A stretch of 64,000 nt of DNA from Lysinibacillus parviboronicapiens (GCF_003049575.1 NZ_PYWI01000013.1:59276-123275); one strand, 5' to 3'. Counted from the stretch's first letter, positions 47,615 through 57,743 are shown. The notes: generated from the sequence alone by a model not told the origin. Translations and numbers: made by a program.

Positions 47615-49302
47615 ATGTCCGTTCGCAAAAAGTTAAATATAGGTTTTATTTTTCTTACATTATTATTATTAATCTCTAGTATCGTTTCATTTATTCAATT
47701 TAAAGCAGTTGAGGATGATCTTGTAGAGGTACTCGACCATCGTATTGTACAAATACAATTAACGGAAGAAATTCAACAAGCACTTGCCTCTCACGGATTA
47801 TTTTTACGTTCATATGTATTGAATAGTGAAGATGCTACAACTCAAAAAAACTTACAGCGCTATGAAACGCTTTTACCAGAGACTATTCAGCAACTCTCAG
47901 ACATTGTACGTTCTGATTACACTACAAATATCATGTAGCAAATAAATACGCTAAACAACAAGCTATTAACAAGTTCTTCTAAGGCTGTACAAGCCTTTAA
48001 CAATGGTGATTCAGAATTAGCCTTATCTTACATAAATAATGACGTCACAAAATTTAACAAAGAAATTTACACGCTGACAAATGATTTACTCAACTATCAT
48101 GATGAACAGCTGCAACAAGTAAAACATACAGCTAAACAAACAGTGACACGTGCAATTATTATTTCTATTGCATTACTGATTTTAAGTGCCATTGTTGGTT
48201 ACTATTTTATGCATTTTGTGAAAAATGCAATCGTTCAACCGTTGCGTAAAGTGATTGACGCAGCACAAATATTAGCACAAGGTGATTTAACAATTGCCCA
48301 GCTTGAGCATCGTTCAGATGACGAGATTGGTACCCTTGCATCCGAGGTAAATACGCTAAAGCAAAATTTATCTGAGTTACTTATAAATGTGCAAGTGAAC
48401 GCTGCCCATTTATCGGCCGCCTCTGAAGAACTATCAGCAAGTACTGAAGAAGTGACAGCAACTTCAACTGATATTGCACAGCGTGTGCAAGACACTACGA
48501 CACACCTAACTTCTTCTGCGAGTGCTTCCCAAGAAAGTGCTGTGGCTATGGAAGAGACAGCTGGTGGTGTGCAACGAATTGCTGAGGCTACGCAAAATTT
48601 ACATCATAGTGCAATGAACATGACGCAAATTGCCAATGATGGCGGCAAAACGATTACAACAGCAAAAGAGCAAATGGACACCATTTCAGATTCAACTATT
48701 CGTATTGCCAAATTAACACAAAAGTTAAGCACACAATCTGAGGAGATTGGTCAAATAACAAAGGTCATAACAGCGATTACAGATCAAACAAATTTACTAG
48801 CACTGAATGCAGCAATTGAAGCTGCACGTGCAGGTGAGCATGGTAAGGGCTTGCTGTCGTAGCAGATGAAGTACGTAAGCTTGCCGAGGAATCCAATCAG
48901 TCCGCTGGTCAGATTGTCGCCCTTACGGCTGAAATACAAGCAGATACACGCAATGTAACAGCTGCTGTTAATGAAGGCTTATCATCTGTACAAGATGGTG
49001 TAACAATGATTCACAATGCTGGAGATGCCTTCCACTCCATTGCCTGTTCGGTACAGTCATTTACAGAGCAAATAGAAGATATTTCTGCCACCTCCGAGCA
49101 AATTTCCGCAAGTGCTCAAGAGGTAGCAGCTTCTGTCACAGAGATTGCTAGTGGCGCTGGTATTTCTGCAAATAATTCACAAGTGATAGTCGAGGCTGTA
49201 GATGAACAAGCAGTAACGATGCAACAGGTCAATGCAGTGGCTGAGGAATTAAGTAACAATGCACAGCACTTACAATCCCTTGTGCAACAATTTAAAATAT
49301 AG
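47615..49302 (+). pseudogene. Methyl-accepting chemotaxis protein, broken by a stop and a frameshift
   Basis: A full chemoreceptor layout can be read: N-terminal membrane span, helical periplasm-side sensor, second span ([23 protein letters not shown], near 48150-48215), HAMP ([18 protein letters not shown]), and signalling domain with [25 protein letters not shown]. An in-frame TAG at 47936-47938 ends the first part; the same frame goes on from 47939. At about 48850 one T is missing (GGCTTGCTGTC for expected GGCTTTGCTGTC), and [20 protein letters not shown] continues in the next frame to 49302. A 4-methyl-helix bundle tip is intact. Two lesions suggest a true pseudogene. Confidence 0.9.
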
Positions 49303-49305
49303 CAA

Positions 49306-49346
49306 AAGCCGACCACATACGAAGTATTGTCTGTGGTCGCCTTTTT
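49306..49346 (+). terminator. Terminator after the chemoreceptor
   Basis: GACCACA (49311-49317) pairs with TGTGGTC (49332-49338), followed by five T residues. Confidence 0.75.
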
Positions 49347-49541
49347 GTTTTAATTTGTGGAAAGGTGAAAATTTTTGTTAGTCCTTGTGAACATTAACAA
49401 CCTTTTTAGGTATATGTTGTTATTCAAGCATTAATCGAGTCCTAACGCTCACGCACTTTGCATCCCCTTTATGGCCAAATAAAATAGTATGTCTTAAAGT
49501 AGCAATGACCTTATAAGACAGTCTTATAGACAAACCTATAT

Positions 49542-51701
49542 TTATTTTTTCAATGAAATCTCAAATTTGGAGCCAGCTTCTCCTGCAAAGACAATTCTAC
49601 CGTTCTCTGGTAACAGAACTTCATTGTTACCGCTGACCACAGTGTAGTTAATGCAAACACCCGCTTGATCATATACAGCAAAAGAGCCCTTCGTAGGCAT
49701 CTTAACCGTCATAACCTTTCCTTTTGCAGCCTCAGGCACTGAAAACCAGTTCGCATAGCCGTCCGCTTGAATCGTTGTCGAAGATATAAATTCTTTACCA
49801 GTGTAGAGCGGTTTTACAAGTTCCTCACTTGCGTATAAGTTACCTCCTGCTGTAACATACTCTAATCCGTTCTTCTTAAAGAAATTGATTTCCAAAGTAT
49901 CTCTCCCAGCCATGCTAGGGATTTGCAGTTGGTTCGCTGCATTGTTTTCTCCAATAATCTTATTACTTAAAAAATATCCTGGAACTTCTTTAACCGTATC
50001 AATAGTTATCATTGATCCAGAATTGAAGTAAAGCATCGATGTATATTTCTCACTCACCAAGTAATATTTTTCACCTTCACGTTTCTCCCACGCGGCAGCT
50101 ACGCCGCTGGGTAATACATTGGCTTCGAGCTTTTCAGCATTATACCCTGAGACAGCTGTTTGTCCTAGCCCCGGGAAGGTTATATACAAGCTGGACCATA
50201 AGTAAGTGCGCCCATTTTTCTCAACAACGAATTTTAATTTTTCTGTGCCTTCAGCGTTCACAAAAGAACCATCAGCTGTATACATATACTGTTTAACTGG
50301 ATTGTCCGGAGCCGTTACCGTGGAAATTGACAATTCACCCACAGGATTAATTTCTACCTTCATTAAATTACCAGAACCACCCCCGTAAATACCTGCATAC
50401 TGAGAAAATTCCTGCGGCATACTCGCCTTTATAGGCAAACCATGCAAATTGGCTGGCATCCGTTCATGAATAACCCCCTTCTCCTGAAGTGCACTAAGCA
50501 GCAGTTCATTCGCTAACAATTGATTTACTACGCTGGAACCACCTGAAGAAATAACAGCCGCAGCCATATTGTGTTCTGGAAGCACGACTAACGAAGAGTG
50601 ATAATTCATCGTATCTCCACCTTTCGTAAGTGCCTTGATGCCGTATTCATTGAATGGGAATAAATTCACACTATCCCAGCCTAGCCCGTACGCGATGGAG
50701 GAAGGATCAGTTTGCTCTGGCCACATGCCTCTTTTATACTCTTCTTGTGCCATAGCTTCCACCGACTTCTTAGAAAGAATATTATCTACATGTCCAGTGA
50801 AAATTTGTGAGAATTTAACGAGATCTTCAGCTGTGGAGTACATGCCACCTGTTGCAATGATATTGTAATTCTCACTTGGGAGTTGGCCATTAAAAGCTGG
50901 GGAATAGATCCCGGCCATTGTCTTTGAATCCACTTGATCCAGCGGTGTTTTCGTGTGATTCATTTTCAGAGGCTCTGTCAAATACTTGTGAATAAAAGCT
51001 GTAAAAGACATGCCACTTACTCTCTCTACCAAAATCTCAGCTAATGTAAAACCATCGTTGCAATATACCGAGTACGCTCCTGGCTCTGCCTTTAAGTTTT
51101 GAGTCGCCAATTGCTCTAACAAATTATCGTGTGCATAAGTATCATTATCCCCATACAAACCTGTATTACGGTAAGAGGTTCCAAGAAGACCAGAGGAATG
51201 ATTCAGCAGCATACGTGTTGTAATCTGTTTATAACGATCGTCTTTCATCTCAAAATCAGGTATATATTTTACAACGGGTAAATCCAAATCTACCTTACCT
51301 TCGTCTACAAGCTTCATAATGGCAGTTGTGAGTACCATTTTGCTTGTAGAACCTATACCATACATTGTATTTGAAGTAAGAGGAATATTGTCCTTTATGT
51401 CGTTTTTGCCTGCATGCCCTGAGATGACAATTTCTCCATCATCAATAATCGCATATTGCGCACTTGAGATGCCGTAAGTTTCTGTTATCAGCTTGGCTTT
51501 CTCAGTAGCTATTTTCTTAGTCGCATCAAATGTTACAACACTGCTATCGGTGGTTGTTGTGGCCTTTGCAGACATTGGAACTAACATTGATGCAGACATT
51601 GGAGCAAGCATTGTTAGCATAAGGGTTAAAGCGACGATTGGAGTTCGTTTTCTACCTGTTTTCGTGCCCATCTTCATTTTCATTACCTCTCTTATTTTCA
51701 T
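49542..51701 (-). CDS. Secreted serine hydrolase, class-C beta-lactamase/DD-peptidase fold
   Basis: A 719-aa protein with an N-terminal signal sequence (positively charged [14 protein letters not shown] then a hydrophobic stretch to AMSAKA, about residue 48). The active-site SxxK is in [15 protein letters not shown] (about residues 115-129), the YxN motif is [10 protein letters not shown], and the third motif region is [14 protein letters not shown]-terminal beta-rich part of about 250 residues (from [16 protein letters not shown]) resembles the lipocalin-like tails of these enzymes. Possible roles: DD-peptidase, beta-lactamase or D-amino-acid esterase. Its promoter is one of four matching units around the hydrolase cluster. 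Confidence 0.87.
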   Translation of the reverse strand: MKIREVMKMKMGTKTGRKRTPIVALTLMLTMLAPMSASMLVPMSAKATTTTDSSVVTFDATKKIATEKAKLITETYGISSAQYAIIDDGEIVISGHAGKNDIKDNIPLTSNTMYGIGSTSKMVLTTAIMKLVDEGKVDLDLPVVKYIPDFEMKDDRYKQITTRMLLNHSSGLLGTSYRNTGLYGDNDTYAHDNLLEQLATQNLKAEPGAYSVYCNDGFTLAEILVERVSGMSFTAFIHKYLTEPLKMNHTKTPLDQVDSKTMAGIYSPAFNGQLPSENYNIIATGGMYSTAEDLVKFSQIFTGHVDNILSKKSVEAMAQEEYKRGMWPEQTDPSSIAYGLGWDSVNLFPFNEYGIKALTKGGDTMNYHSSLVVLPEHNMAAAVISSGGSSVVNQLLANELLLSALQEKGVIHERMPANLHGLPIKASMPQEFSQYAGIYGGGSGNLMKVEINPVGELSISTVTAPDNPVKQYMYTADGSFVNAEGTEKLKFVVEKNGRTYLWSSLYITFPGLGQTAVSGYNAEKLEANVLPSGVAAAWEKREGEKYYLVSEKYTSMLYFNSGSMITIDTVKEVPGYFLSNKIIGENNAANQLQIPSMAGRDTLEINFFKKNGLEYVTAGGNLYASEELVKPLYTGKEFISSTTIQADGYANWFSVPEAAKGKVMTVKMPTKGSFAVYDQAGVCINYTVVSGNNEVLLPENGRIVFAGEAGSKFEISLKK

Positions 51702-51757
51702 TCGTATCTTCTCCTCTCATTATCTGTTTATTGGGCAACTAACGGGCCCTAAGGAAA

Positions 51758-51810
51758 CCTATACGACGAATATATACTCCCAGTGACGTCAGTATGAACG
51801 GAGTATGAAC
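51758..51810 (-). promoter_or_regulatory. Regulon promoter unit 1 (serine hydrolase)
   Basis: On the minus strand GTTCATA at 51804-51810 and 51793-51799, then a degenerate CGTCACT at 51782-51788: three boxes with exact 11-bp steps. After 18 bp comes TATAGG (51758-51763) as -10 box. The layout is that of an OmpR-type activator site replacing the -35 box. Confidence 0.8.
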
Positions 51811-51815
51811 AAATG

Positions 51816-51866
51816 AAAAAATGCTACAGCGCACATGCAAGAAGCTCGCACACGATGCCGTAGCAT
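51816..51866 (-). terminator. Terminator of alpha/beta hydrolase gene A
   Basis: ATGCTAC (51821-51827) and GTAGCAT (51860-51866) close a long hairpin; on the minus strand six T residues follow. It lies immediately upstream of promoter unit 1, so the genes are separate units. Confidence 0.7.
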
Positions 51867-51956
51867 GGGTAGTACGAGGACCGTTTCGTTTAGATAATGC
51901 GAATGAGCGCATGTTGTTTACATCAACTAGTTACAAACAAACTTTCATTTTTAAAA

Positions 51957-52958
51957 TTATCTACTGTCTTGCTTTACTTCTTCCATAAATGCCCTGAAGT
52001 TTTCAGCGATTTCTTTTGATTTGGTATGGTGTAAATAATGTGTTCCTTCAAATGTCATCACTTTTCCATATACAGAATCTTTTACTTGCTCTTCATGTAG
52101 TGTTGACCATCCTTCAATTCCAGTACTATTCGGTTGTAAAAAGAAAATAACAGGCAAGTTTTTTGGGAATGTTAAGTTTTCAGCTGCTTTAAAATTAGGA
52201 AACCTATTTTCTATTTCATTCACAATGGTGGGATTTCTAAAGTTTTTGTAAGAAAGAATTCTCATTTGTTCTTTTGTTTCATCATCAACTGGTAGTGCAG
52301 CATATGGGTCAGCACTTAGTTTCATTACCAATCTGCCTAAACCTGATTCTTTGAGTAGTGTAATTACTGAATTAGGTATTGGAGATTCAACAACCTTATC
52401 ACCATATTGCCTTGGAGCGCTGCTATCGATCCCGACAAATGCACTCACTTCGTGTTCATATTTGTTCACATAATCTAGTCCGTAAATGCCCGCAATGGAG
52501 TGACCCATTAGAATATAGCGGTCAATTTTAAGAATCTGTAAAGCTTCATGAATTTCACTGACAATATTTTCTGTGCTTCGTTCTTTTTCGGTTATATCAC
52601 TTAATCCATAACCAAATGGCTCAATCACTACGACTCTATAAAATGGCGATAACTCTTCTACTAGCGGCTTAAAATCAAGTGCTGGTGTTCCTGTTCCCAA
52701 ACCTGGTAGTAGCACGACGGTTTCTTCGCCTTGTCCTTGAATCAAAACATTCATATTTTTCCCATCTACTGTTACAGACTGACCATAAGGTTTTATTTTT
52801 CCTTCCTCTACTTTGCTACTGATCTTATCAACGACAAAAACAATGGCTATAAAAACGACGAGTGCTATAACTAATGCTGCTAATATTTTAAGTAAAATGA
52901 TAAGCAATTTTTTCCTCTTATTAGCTGGTTTTTTGCCTGTTGTTGTGTCCAAGTCCAT
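51957..52958 (-). CDS. Membrane-anchored alpha/beta hydrolase A
   Basis: A protein of about 333 aa with one N-terminal membrane span (IILLKILAALVIALVVFIAIVFVV in outline) and an extracytoplasmic alpha/beta hydrolase domain. The oxyanion strand is VVLLPGLGTGTPALDF, the nucleophile elbow is LMGHSIAGIYGLDYV, and the C-terminal His is in GTHYLHHTKSKEI. It is the most distant of three tandem paralogs and has an extra N-terminal cytoplasmic tail. ATG 52958 has AAAGGTG 6 bp upstream; GTG 52982 is an alternative. Substrate unknown; lipids, peptides or acyl chains are possible. Confidence 0.85.
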   Translation of the reverse strand: MDLDTTTGKKPANKRKKLLIILLKILAALVIALVVFIAIVFVVDKISSKVEEGKIKPYGQSVTVDGKNMNVLIQGQGEETVVLLPGLGTGTPALDFKPLVEELSPFYRVVVIEPFGYGLSDITEKERSTENIVSEIHEALQILKIDRYILMGHSIAGIYGLDYVNKYEHEVSAFVGIDSSAPRQYGDKVVESPIPNSVITLLKESGLGRLVMKLSADPYAALPVDDETKEQMRILSYKNFRNPTIVNEIENRFPNFKAAENLTFPKNLPVIFFLQPNSTGIEGWSTLHEEQVKDSVYGKVMTFEGTHYLHHTKSKEIAENFRAFMEEVKQDSR

Positions 52959-53033
52959 TTTCTTCACCTTTTGTATTTTCACTCACATCTTCTCCTATCG
53001 TTTTGGGCTACCTTTTAAGAGCCCTAAGGAAAG

Positions 53034-53086
53034 CCTAAACGACGAAGATATACTCACAGTGACGGCAGTATGAACAGAGTATGAAC
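53034..53086 (-). promoter_or_regulatory. Regulon promoter unit 2 (hydrolase A)
   Basis: GTTCATA boxes (minus strand) at 53080-53086 and 53069-53075 and CGTCACT at 53058-53064, steps of 11 bp, then 18 bp to TTTAGG (53034-53039). Confidence 0.8.
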
Positions 53087-53119
53087 AAGTGAAAAAAATG
53101 CTATCATCATGTACACAGT

Positions 53120-53146
53120 GAAAAACCGCCCCAAAGGACGGTTTTC
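53120..53146 (-). terminator. Terminator of hydrolase gene B
   Basis: AAAACCG and CGGTTTT flank a short GC stem; five T residues follow on the minus strand. It lies about 20 bp past the hydrolase B stop. Confidence 0.7.
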
Positions 53147-53163
53147 ATATCACTTATGCACAC

Positions 53164-54102
53164 TTACTTTGCTTCTTTCATAAATTGTCTAAAGTTGTCA
53201 GCGATTTCTTTGAATTGGGTATGGTGTAAATAATGTGATCCCTCCATTGGGATCATTTTTCCATATACAGAATCTTTTACTTGCTCTTCATGTAGTGGAA
53301 TCCATCCTTCTACGCCTGCATTATTCGCTTGTACAAAGAGAAGAAGAGGAAGGTCTTTAGGAAATGTCAAGTCCTGAGCCCCTTTAAAATTAGAAGATAT
53401 ATGTTCCATTTCATTCAAGGTAGTGGCATTATACATGTTTTTATTCGAAATCATTTTCATTTGCTCGACGGTTTGAGCATCAAACGCTAGTCCAGCATAA
53501 GGGTCACCACTTACTTTCATGATCAATCTTAAGAGACCTGATTTTTCAACAAATGCAAACGTTTTTACTGGCAATTCGACATCCATACCCGGTTGTGTTG
53601 GAACACTGCTATCGATTCCGACAAATGCACTCACCTCGTCTGGATATTTGTTGACATAATCAAGTCCATAGATACCTGCAATGGAGTGGCCCATTAGCGT
53701 AAATTTGTCAATATCAAGCTGTTGTAAAGCTTCATGCATCTCACTGACAATATTCTCAGTGCTTCGTTCTTTATCGGTCTCATCACTTAATCCATATCCG
53801 AAAGGCTCAATCGCAACGACTTTGTAAAATGGAGATAACTCATCGATAAGCAGCTTAAAATCAAGCGCTGGTGTAGCTGTTCCATAGCCAGGTAGGAGCA
53901 CGACGGTTTCTTCTCCTTCACCTTGAATGAAGACATTCATATTTTTTCCGTCTACTGTTACAAACTGACCATAAGATTCTATTTTTCCTTGCTCCATCTT
54001 ATTGCAGATAATATTAACTAGAAAAACAATAGCTAGAAAAAGCACTAAGACTATAGCTAAAACTGCTATTATTTTACCTATGATGGTTAACGTTTTTTTC
54101 AT
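53164..54102 (-). CDS. Membrane-anchored alpha/beta hydrolase B
   Basis: A 312-aa paralog of the flanking hydrolases: N-terminal span (about residues 5-30), VVLLPGYGTATPALDFKLL, VVAIEPFGYGLSDETDKERS, nucleophile elbow LMGHSIAGIYGLDYVNKYPDEVSAFVG in outline, and C-terminal SHYLHHTQFKEI with the catalytic His. The region before the ATG (GCAAACATCATG) has no clear ribosome site and is shared with gene C, so start strength is uncertain. The tandem origin is clear from shared blocks. Confidence 0.85.
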   Translation of the reverse strand: MKKTLTIIGKIIAVLAIVLVLFLAIVFLVNIICNKMEQGKIESYGQFVTVDGKNMNVFIQGEGEETVVLLPGYGTATPALDFKLLIDELSPFYKVVAIEPFGYGLSDETDKERSTENIVSEMHEALQQLDIDKFTLMGHSIAGIYGLDYVNKYPDEVSAFVGIDSSVPTQPGMDVELPVKTFAFVEKSGLLRLIMKVSGDPYAGLAFDAQTVEQMKMISNKNMYNATTLNEMEHISSNFKGAQDLTFPKDLPLLLFVQANNAGVEGWIPLHEEQVKDSVYGKMIPMEGSHYLHHTQFKEIADNFRQFMKEAK

Positions 54103-54238
54103 GATGTTTGCACGAGTGGTGTAGAGCGGTATGCTCGTTCTCTACCTTGTACTCGTGCCTACCCTCCCTTTCATTCTCTATTCGTATGCTATCCACATCC
54201 CGTATATTCCGGCTACTTTTACAAACCGATAAATACAG

Positions 54239-54291
54239 TTTATACAACGAAAGTGTACTCACGATGACAACAATATGTACGGAGTATGACA
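54239..54291 (-). promoter_or_regulatory. Regulon promoter unit 3 (hydrolase B)
   Basis: Boxes TGTCATA (54285-54291), GTACATA (54274-54280) and TGTCATC (54263-54269) on the minus strand in 11-bp steps, then 18 bp to TATAAA (54239-54244). The boxes differ most here from the GTTCATA consensus. Confidence 0.75.
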
Positions 54292-54415
54292 CATAAAATA
54301 ATGTTACAGCGTCACATGCTAGAAAACTCTAATGGTAGCTTGGAGAATGTGGCTTAGACAATGTAATTGATACAAAACTATTACAATAATTGTGACAGGA
54401 ATTTTTTCACTACAC

Positions 54416-55357
54416 TTATTTTATTTCATCCATATACGCCCTGAAATTTTCAACAATTTCTTTTGCTTTGGTACGATATAAATAATGATCCCCTTCAAAT
54501 GTCATCACTTTCCCGTGTACTAAATCTTTTATTTGTTTTTTATACTCTGGTATCCATCTTTCAGTTACTTTATGATCTGCTTGTATAAAGAAAATAACGG
54601 GTAGATTTTTTGGGAATGATAAATTTTCAGCTGCTCTAAAATTAGCATACATATTTTCAGCTTCATTTAATTGGTTGGGATTAAACCTGTTTTTGTGTAT
54701 AAGAATACTCAATTGTTCTTTTGTTTTATCATCATATGGTAGTGTAGCGTATGGGTCATCGCCTAGCTTGATTTGCAATCTGGCTAAACCTGATTTTTTG
54801 AGTAGTTTTAAAGTGCCTATTATTGGAGATCCAATCTTTTTCTCGCTTATCGTTGGCACACTGCTATCGAGCCCGACAAATGCACTCACTTCGTTTGGAT
54901 ATTTGTTCACATAATCCAGTCCGTAAATGCCAGAAATGGAGTGGCCCATTAGAATATAACGCTCAATGTTTAGCTGCTGTAACGCTTCATGTATTTCACT
55001 GACAATATTCTCTGTGCTTCGTTCCTTTTCGGTCAGTTCACTTAATCCATAACCAAAAGGCTCAATTACAACGACTTTGTAAAATGGAGATAACTCATCG
55101 ATAAGTGGCTTAAAATCGAGTGCTGGTGCTGCTGTTCCATAACCTGGTAGGAGCACAACCGTTTCTTCTCCTTGCCCTTGAATGAAGACATTCATATTTT
55201 TCCCATCTACGGTTACAAACTGACCATAAGATTCTTTTTTTCCTTGCTCCATTTTATTGCAGACAATATTAACGAGAAAAACAATAGCTAGAAAAAGTAT
55301 TATGGCTATAGCTAGAGCCGCTATTAATTTACCTATAATGGTTATCGTTTTTTGCAT
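54416..55357 (-). CDS. Membrane-anchored alpha/beta hydrolase C
   Basis: A 313-aa paralog, closest to B: N-terminal span (IIGKLIAALAIAIILFLAIVF in outline), VVLLPGYGTAAPALDFKPL, VVVIEPFGYGLSELTEKERS, nucleophile elbow LMGHSISGIYGLDYV, C-terminal His in GDHYLYRTKAKEI. It is the first hydrolase gene after the two-component operon. The start has a poor ribosome site as in B, and the leader is about 150 nt long. Confidence 0.85.
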   Translation of the reverse strand: MQKTITIIGKLIAALAIAIILFLAIVFLVNIVCNKMEQGKKESYGQFVTVDGKNMNVFIQGQGEETVVLLPGYGTAAPALDFKPLIDELSPFYKVVVIEPFGYGLSELTEKERSTENIVSEIHEALQQLNIERYILMGHSISGIYGLDYVNKYPNEVSAFVGLDSSVPTISEKKIGSPIIGTLKLLKKSGLARLQIKLGDDPYATLPYDDKTKEQLSILIHKNRFNPNQLNEAENMYANFRAAENLSFPKNLPVIFFIQADHKVTERWIPEYKKQIKDLVHGKVMTFEGDHYLYRTKAKEIVENFRAYMDEIK

Positions 55358-55504
55358 GATGTTTGCACGAGCACGAGGGTGTAGCGCGGCAATGGAAGGC
55401 CGTTTTCTCCTTTAGTCTCGTGCCTCTCCTCTCTTTCATTCTCTATTCGTATCTTCTATCCACATCCGTATATTTCGGTTACTTTTACAAACCGTTAAGG
55501 ACAG

Positions 55505-55557
55505 CTTATACAATGAAGGTGTACTCCCTATGACCACAATATGAACGGAGTATGAAC
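55505..55557 (-). promoter_or_regulatory. Regulon promoter unit 4 (hydrolase C)
   Basis: Best-preserved copy: GTTCATA at 55551-55557 and 55540-55546 and GGTCATA at 55529-55535 on the minus strand, exact 11-bp steps, then 18 bp to TATAAG (55505-55510). Confidence 0.85.
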
Positions 55558-55561
55558 AAAT

Positions 55562-55613
55562 AAAAAAATGTTACGGCGTCATATGCAACAAAGTTTACAC
55601 ATGACGTCATAAC
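55562..55613 (-). terminator. Terminator of the two-component operon
   Basis: TTATGACGTCAT and ATGACGCCGTAA (minus strand, one mismatch) form the stem; seven T residues follow. It separates the sensor kinase gene from promoter unit 4. Confidence 0.7.
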
Positions 55614-55660
55614 AGCGAGAATACGAGGTTGTCACCATAATTTGAACGTACAATTTGTAG

Positions 55661-57028
55661 TTACTTGTTCGGTGTTGCAATGGGCAAGGTGACAATGAAA
55701 GTCGTTCCGTTGCCGGGTTCGCTTTCTACGCGGATGTTCCCTTGATGAAGCGAAACGATCTGTTTAACAATGGCAAGCCCCATACCGCTACCAGTATACT
55801 TACGACTATGAGAACGATCGGCCTTAAAAAACCGCTCGAATATACGCTTCTGGTCCTCGTAGGAAATTCCAATGCCTTTATCGGATATTCGTACTGTCAC
55901 GTTTTTGGTATCTTGTTTAATGCTGACGTTAATCACGCTGTCATCCTTGGAAAATTTGATACTATTCACAAGAATGTTTGTCCATACCTGGTTTAATTGA
56001 TCATAATCAGATTCTAGTCGAACGGCTTCCAAATTAAGCTCAAAACGGATGTTGCGAGCCATCCATTGCGGCTGAATTGCCACAATGACTCGTCTGATTT
56101 GTTCATCAACACTGACTGTGTCCAGCTGCAATTGCTGTGACTGCGATTCAAGCATACTCAGTTTTAATAGACTATCGCTCATCTTGGACATTCGATCTGC
56201 TTCAGCAATGATAATATCAAGATAACGATGTCTTTCGTTATGTGCGATGTCTTCTTGCTTGAGCGCTAGAGCATACCCCGATATTGAGGTAAGCGGTGAC
56301 TGAACTTCGTGTGACACATTGGCTACAAATTCCCTCCTCATCTTCTCAAGTTGCTGCAGGTCGTGCGTCATTTCTTCGAAGCTACGCGCTAAAGTACCTA
56401 GCTCACCCGTTTGCTTAATATTCAGCTTGACATTAAAATCGCCACCTGCTATATGTCTAGTCGCTTTTGTCAGCATTTTGATTGGTTTGACTAGGAACAT
56501 GGCAGCAACCAGAATCAATAGGCTTCCTGCAATCAACGAATAGCTTGAAAAGTTTAAAATCCATTTTATTACAAAAGAGGTGGAAGGAGGGGCTATTGGT
56601 TCTACAAACATCGCTTGCTTGCCCCTTTCAGTTATCATCGGCAAGCCTAAGAGAACCGTAGAAACTCCACCCCGATTAACTTGAACTATTTCTCCATCTA
56701 GCACTTTTTTCACTTGTTCATTCGTCACAGTGATAAGTTTGTGTCCGTTCAACGCTCCGTATGACTGGAACTGCCCCGTATCTTCGTAAATTCGAATATG
56801 ATAGGAATTGAGCTGATTCATGCCACTTACGAATGCGTCTGCTTCACGTAACGGCAATGTCTCATAAATCTTGGCGACGTCCTGACCAAAGTTTAGTAAG
56901 GGGATTCCCAAATTTTCGTTTAGTTTATCTTCAAATACCCAAGTTGCGACAAAAAAGGCAATGATCGTACCACCAATTACGGACACTAAAAATATTAGCA
57001 CTACGCGTGTATATAAAGATTTGATCAT
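55661..57028 (-). CDS. Sensor histidine kinase
   Basis: A 455-aa kinase. Two spans (about residues 8-30 and 170-192) enclose an extracellular sensor domain of about 135 residues; then HAMP (PIKMLTKATRHIAGGDFNVKL), H box FVANVSHEVQSPLTSISGYA (phospho-His near 256), N box QVWTNILVNSIKFS, G1 VRISDKGIGIS, F box RIFERFFKADRSH and G2 GSGMGLAIVKQI. The type resembles BaeS/ResE-like kinases. It overlaps the regulator gene by 4 bp. The signal is unknown; envelope targets suggest cell-wall or membrane stress. Confidence 0.93.
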   Translation of the reverse strand: MIKSLYTRVVLIFLVSVIGGTIIAFFVATWVFEDKLNENLGIPLLNFGQDVAKIYETLPLREADAFVSGMNQLNSYHIRIYEDTGQFQSYGALNGHKLITVTNEQVKKVLDGEIVQVNRGGVSTVLLGLPMITERGKQAMFVEPIAPPSTSFVIKWILNFSSYSLIAGSLLILVAAMFLVKPIKMLTKATRHIAGGDFNVKLNIKQTGELGTLARSFEEMTHDLQQLEKMRREFVANVSHEVQSPLTSISGYALALKQEDIAHNERHRYLDIIIAEADRMSKMSDSLLKLSMLESQSQQLQLDTVSVDEQIRRVIVAIQPQWMARNIRFELNLEAVRLESDYDQLNQVWTNILVNSIKFSKDDSVINVSIKQDTKNVTVRISDKGIGISYEDQKRIFERFFKADRSHSRKYTGSGMGLAIVKQIVSLHQGNIRVESEPGNGTTFIVTLPIATPNK

Positions 57029-57699
57029 TCACGCACCTCAAGGCGATAACCAAGCCCACGCACCGTTTCGATACGAAAATCGGTAGTAGTCGCAAACCGT
57101 TCACGCAGGCGTTTAATATGTACGTCTATCGTTCGATCATCTCCAGCGTAATCAATCCCCCAAATTTGATCGATTAACTGTGTGCGCGTATAGACTTGTC
57201 CGGGAGTTCCGGCGAGCTTATAAAGTAATTCGAACTCCTTCAATGGCAACGTGAGTGACTCCGTGCCCCTCATCACCTTATAGGTATGTCGATCAAGAAT
57301 GATGTTGCCGAATTGAATTGTCTGCGTTGAGCCAATTCGGTATCGTTTCAATAATGCCTTAACACGAACTGACAACTCCAACGGATCGAATGGTTTCGTC
57401 AAATAATCATCTGCTCCAAGTTCAAATCCTTTCACTTTCTCCCATGTTTCGCCCCTTGCAGTCAGTAAAAGTAACGGAAGATCAGGATTGGCTCTTCGGA
57501 GCTCCTTACACAATGCCCAACCATCCATCATCGGCATCATGATATCGAGCACAACAAGATTAACTTGTTCCGTAGCATAAACGGCCAATGCTTCCTTGCC
57601 ATCTCCCGCTTCTACAGTTGTGAATCCGTCCTTGCGTAAAAATAAACAAACGAGTTCGCGAATGTTCACATCGTCGTCAGCAACTAATATAGTAGTCAT
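57025..57699 (-). CDS. OmpR-family response regulator
   Basis: A 224-aa regulator: receiver with acidic DDD near the start (LVADDDVNIREL), phospho-Asp in LVVLDIMMPMMDGW (about residue 53) and Lys in DDYLTKPFDPLEL; then a winged helix with LTLPLKEFELLYKLA, RTQLIDQIWGIDY, TIDVHIKRLRERF and a final VRGLGYRLE. OmpR-type proteins bind direct repeats at 10-11 bp spacing, which is just what the four nearby promoters show. Confidence 0.95.
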   Translation of the reverse strand: MTTILVADDDVNIRELVCLFLRKDGFTTVEAGDGKEALAVYATEQVNLVVLDIMMPMMDGWALCKELRRANPDLPLLLLTARGETWEKVKGFELGADDYLTKPFDPLELSVRVKALLKRYRIGSTQTIQFGNIILDRHTYKVMRGTESLTLPLKEFELLYKLAGTPGQVYTRTQLIDQIWGIDYAGDDRTIDVHIKRLRERFATTTDFRIETVRGLGYRLEVRE

Positions 57700-57743
57700 G
57701 TGTTACATCTCTCCCTGTTTTACATGCCATATTTGAAATAATC

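Noticed and set aside
49542..57699. Reading the hydrolase cluster as a lantibiotic or bacteriocin locus
   Set aside because: There is no precursor-peptide-like gene, modification enzyme or ABC exporter in the region; only hydrolases and a two-component system are present.
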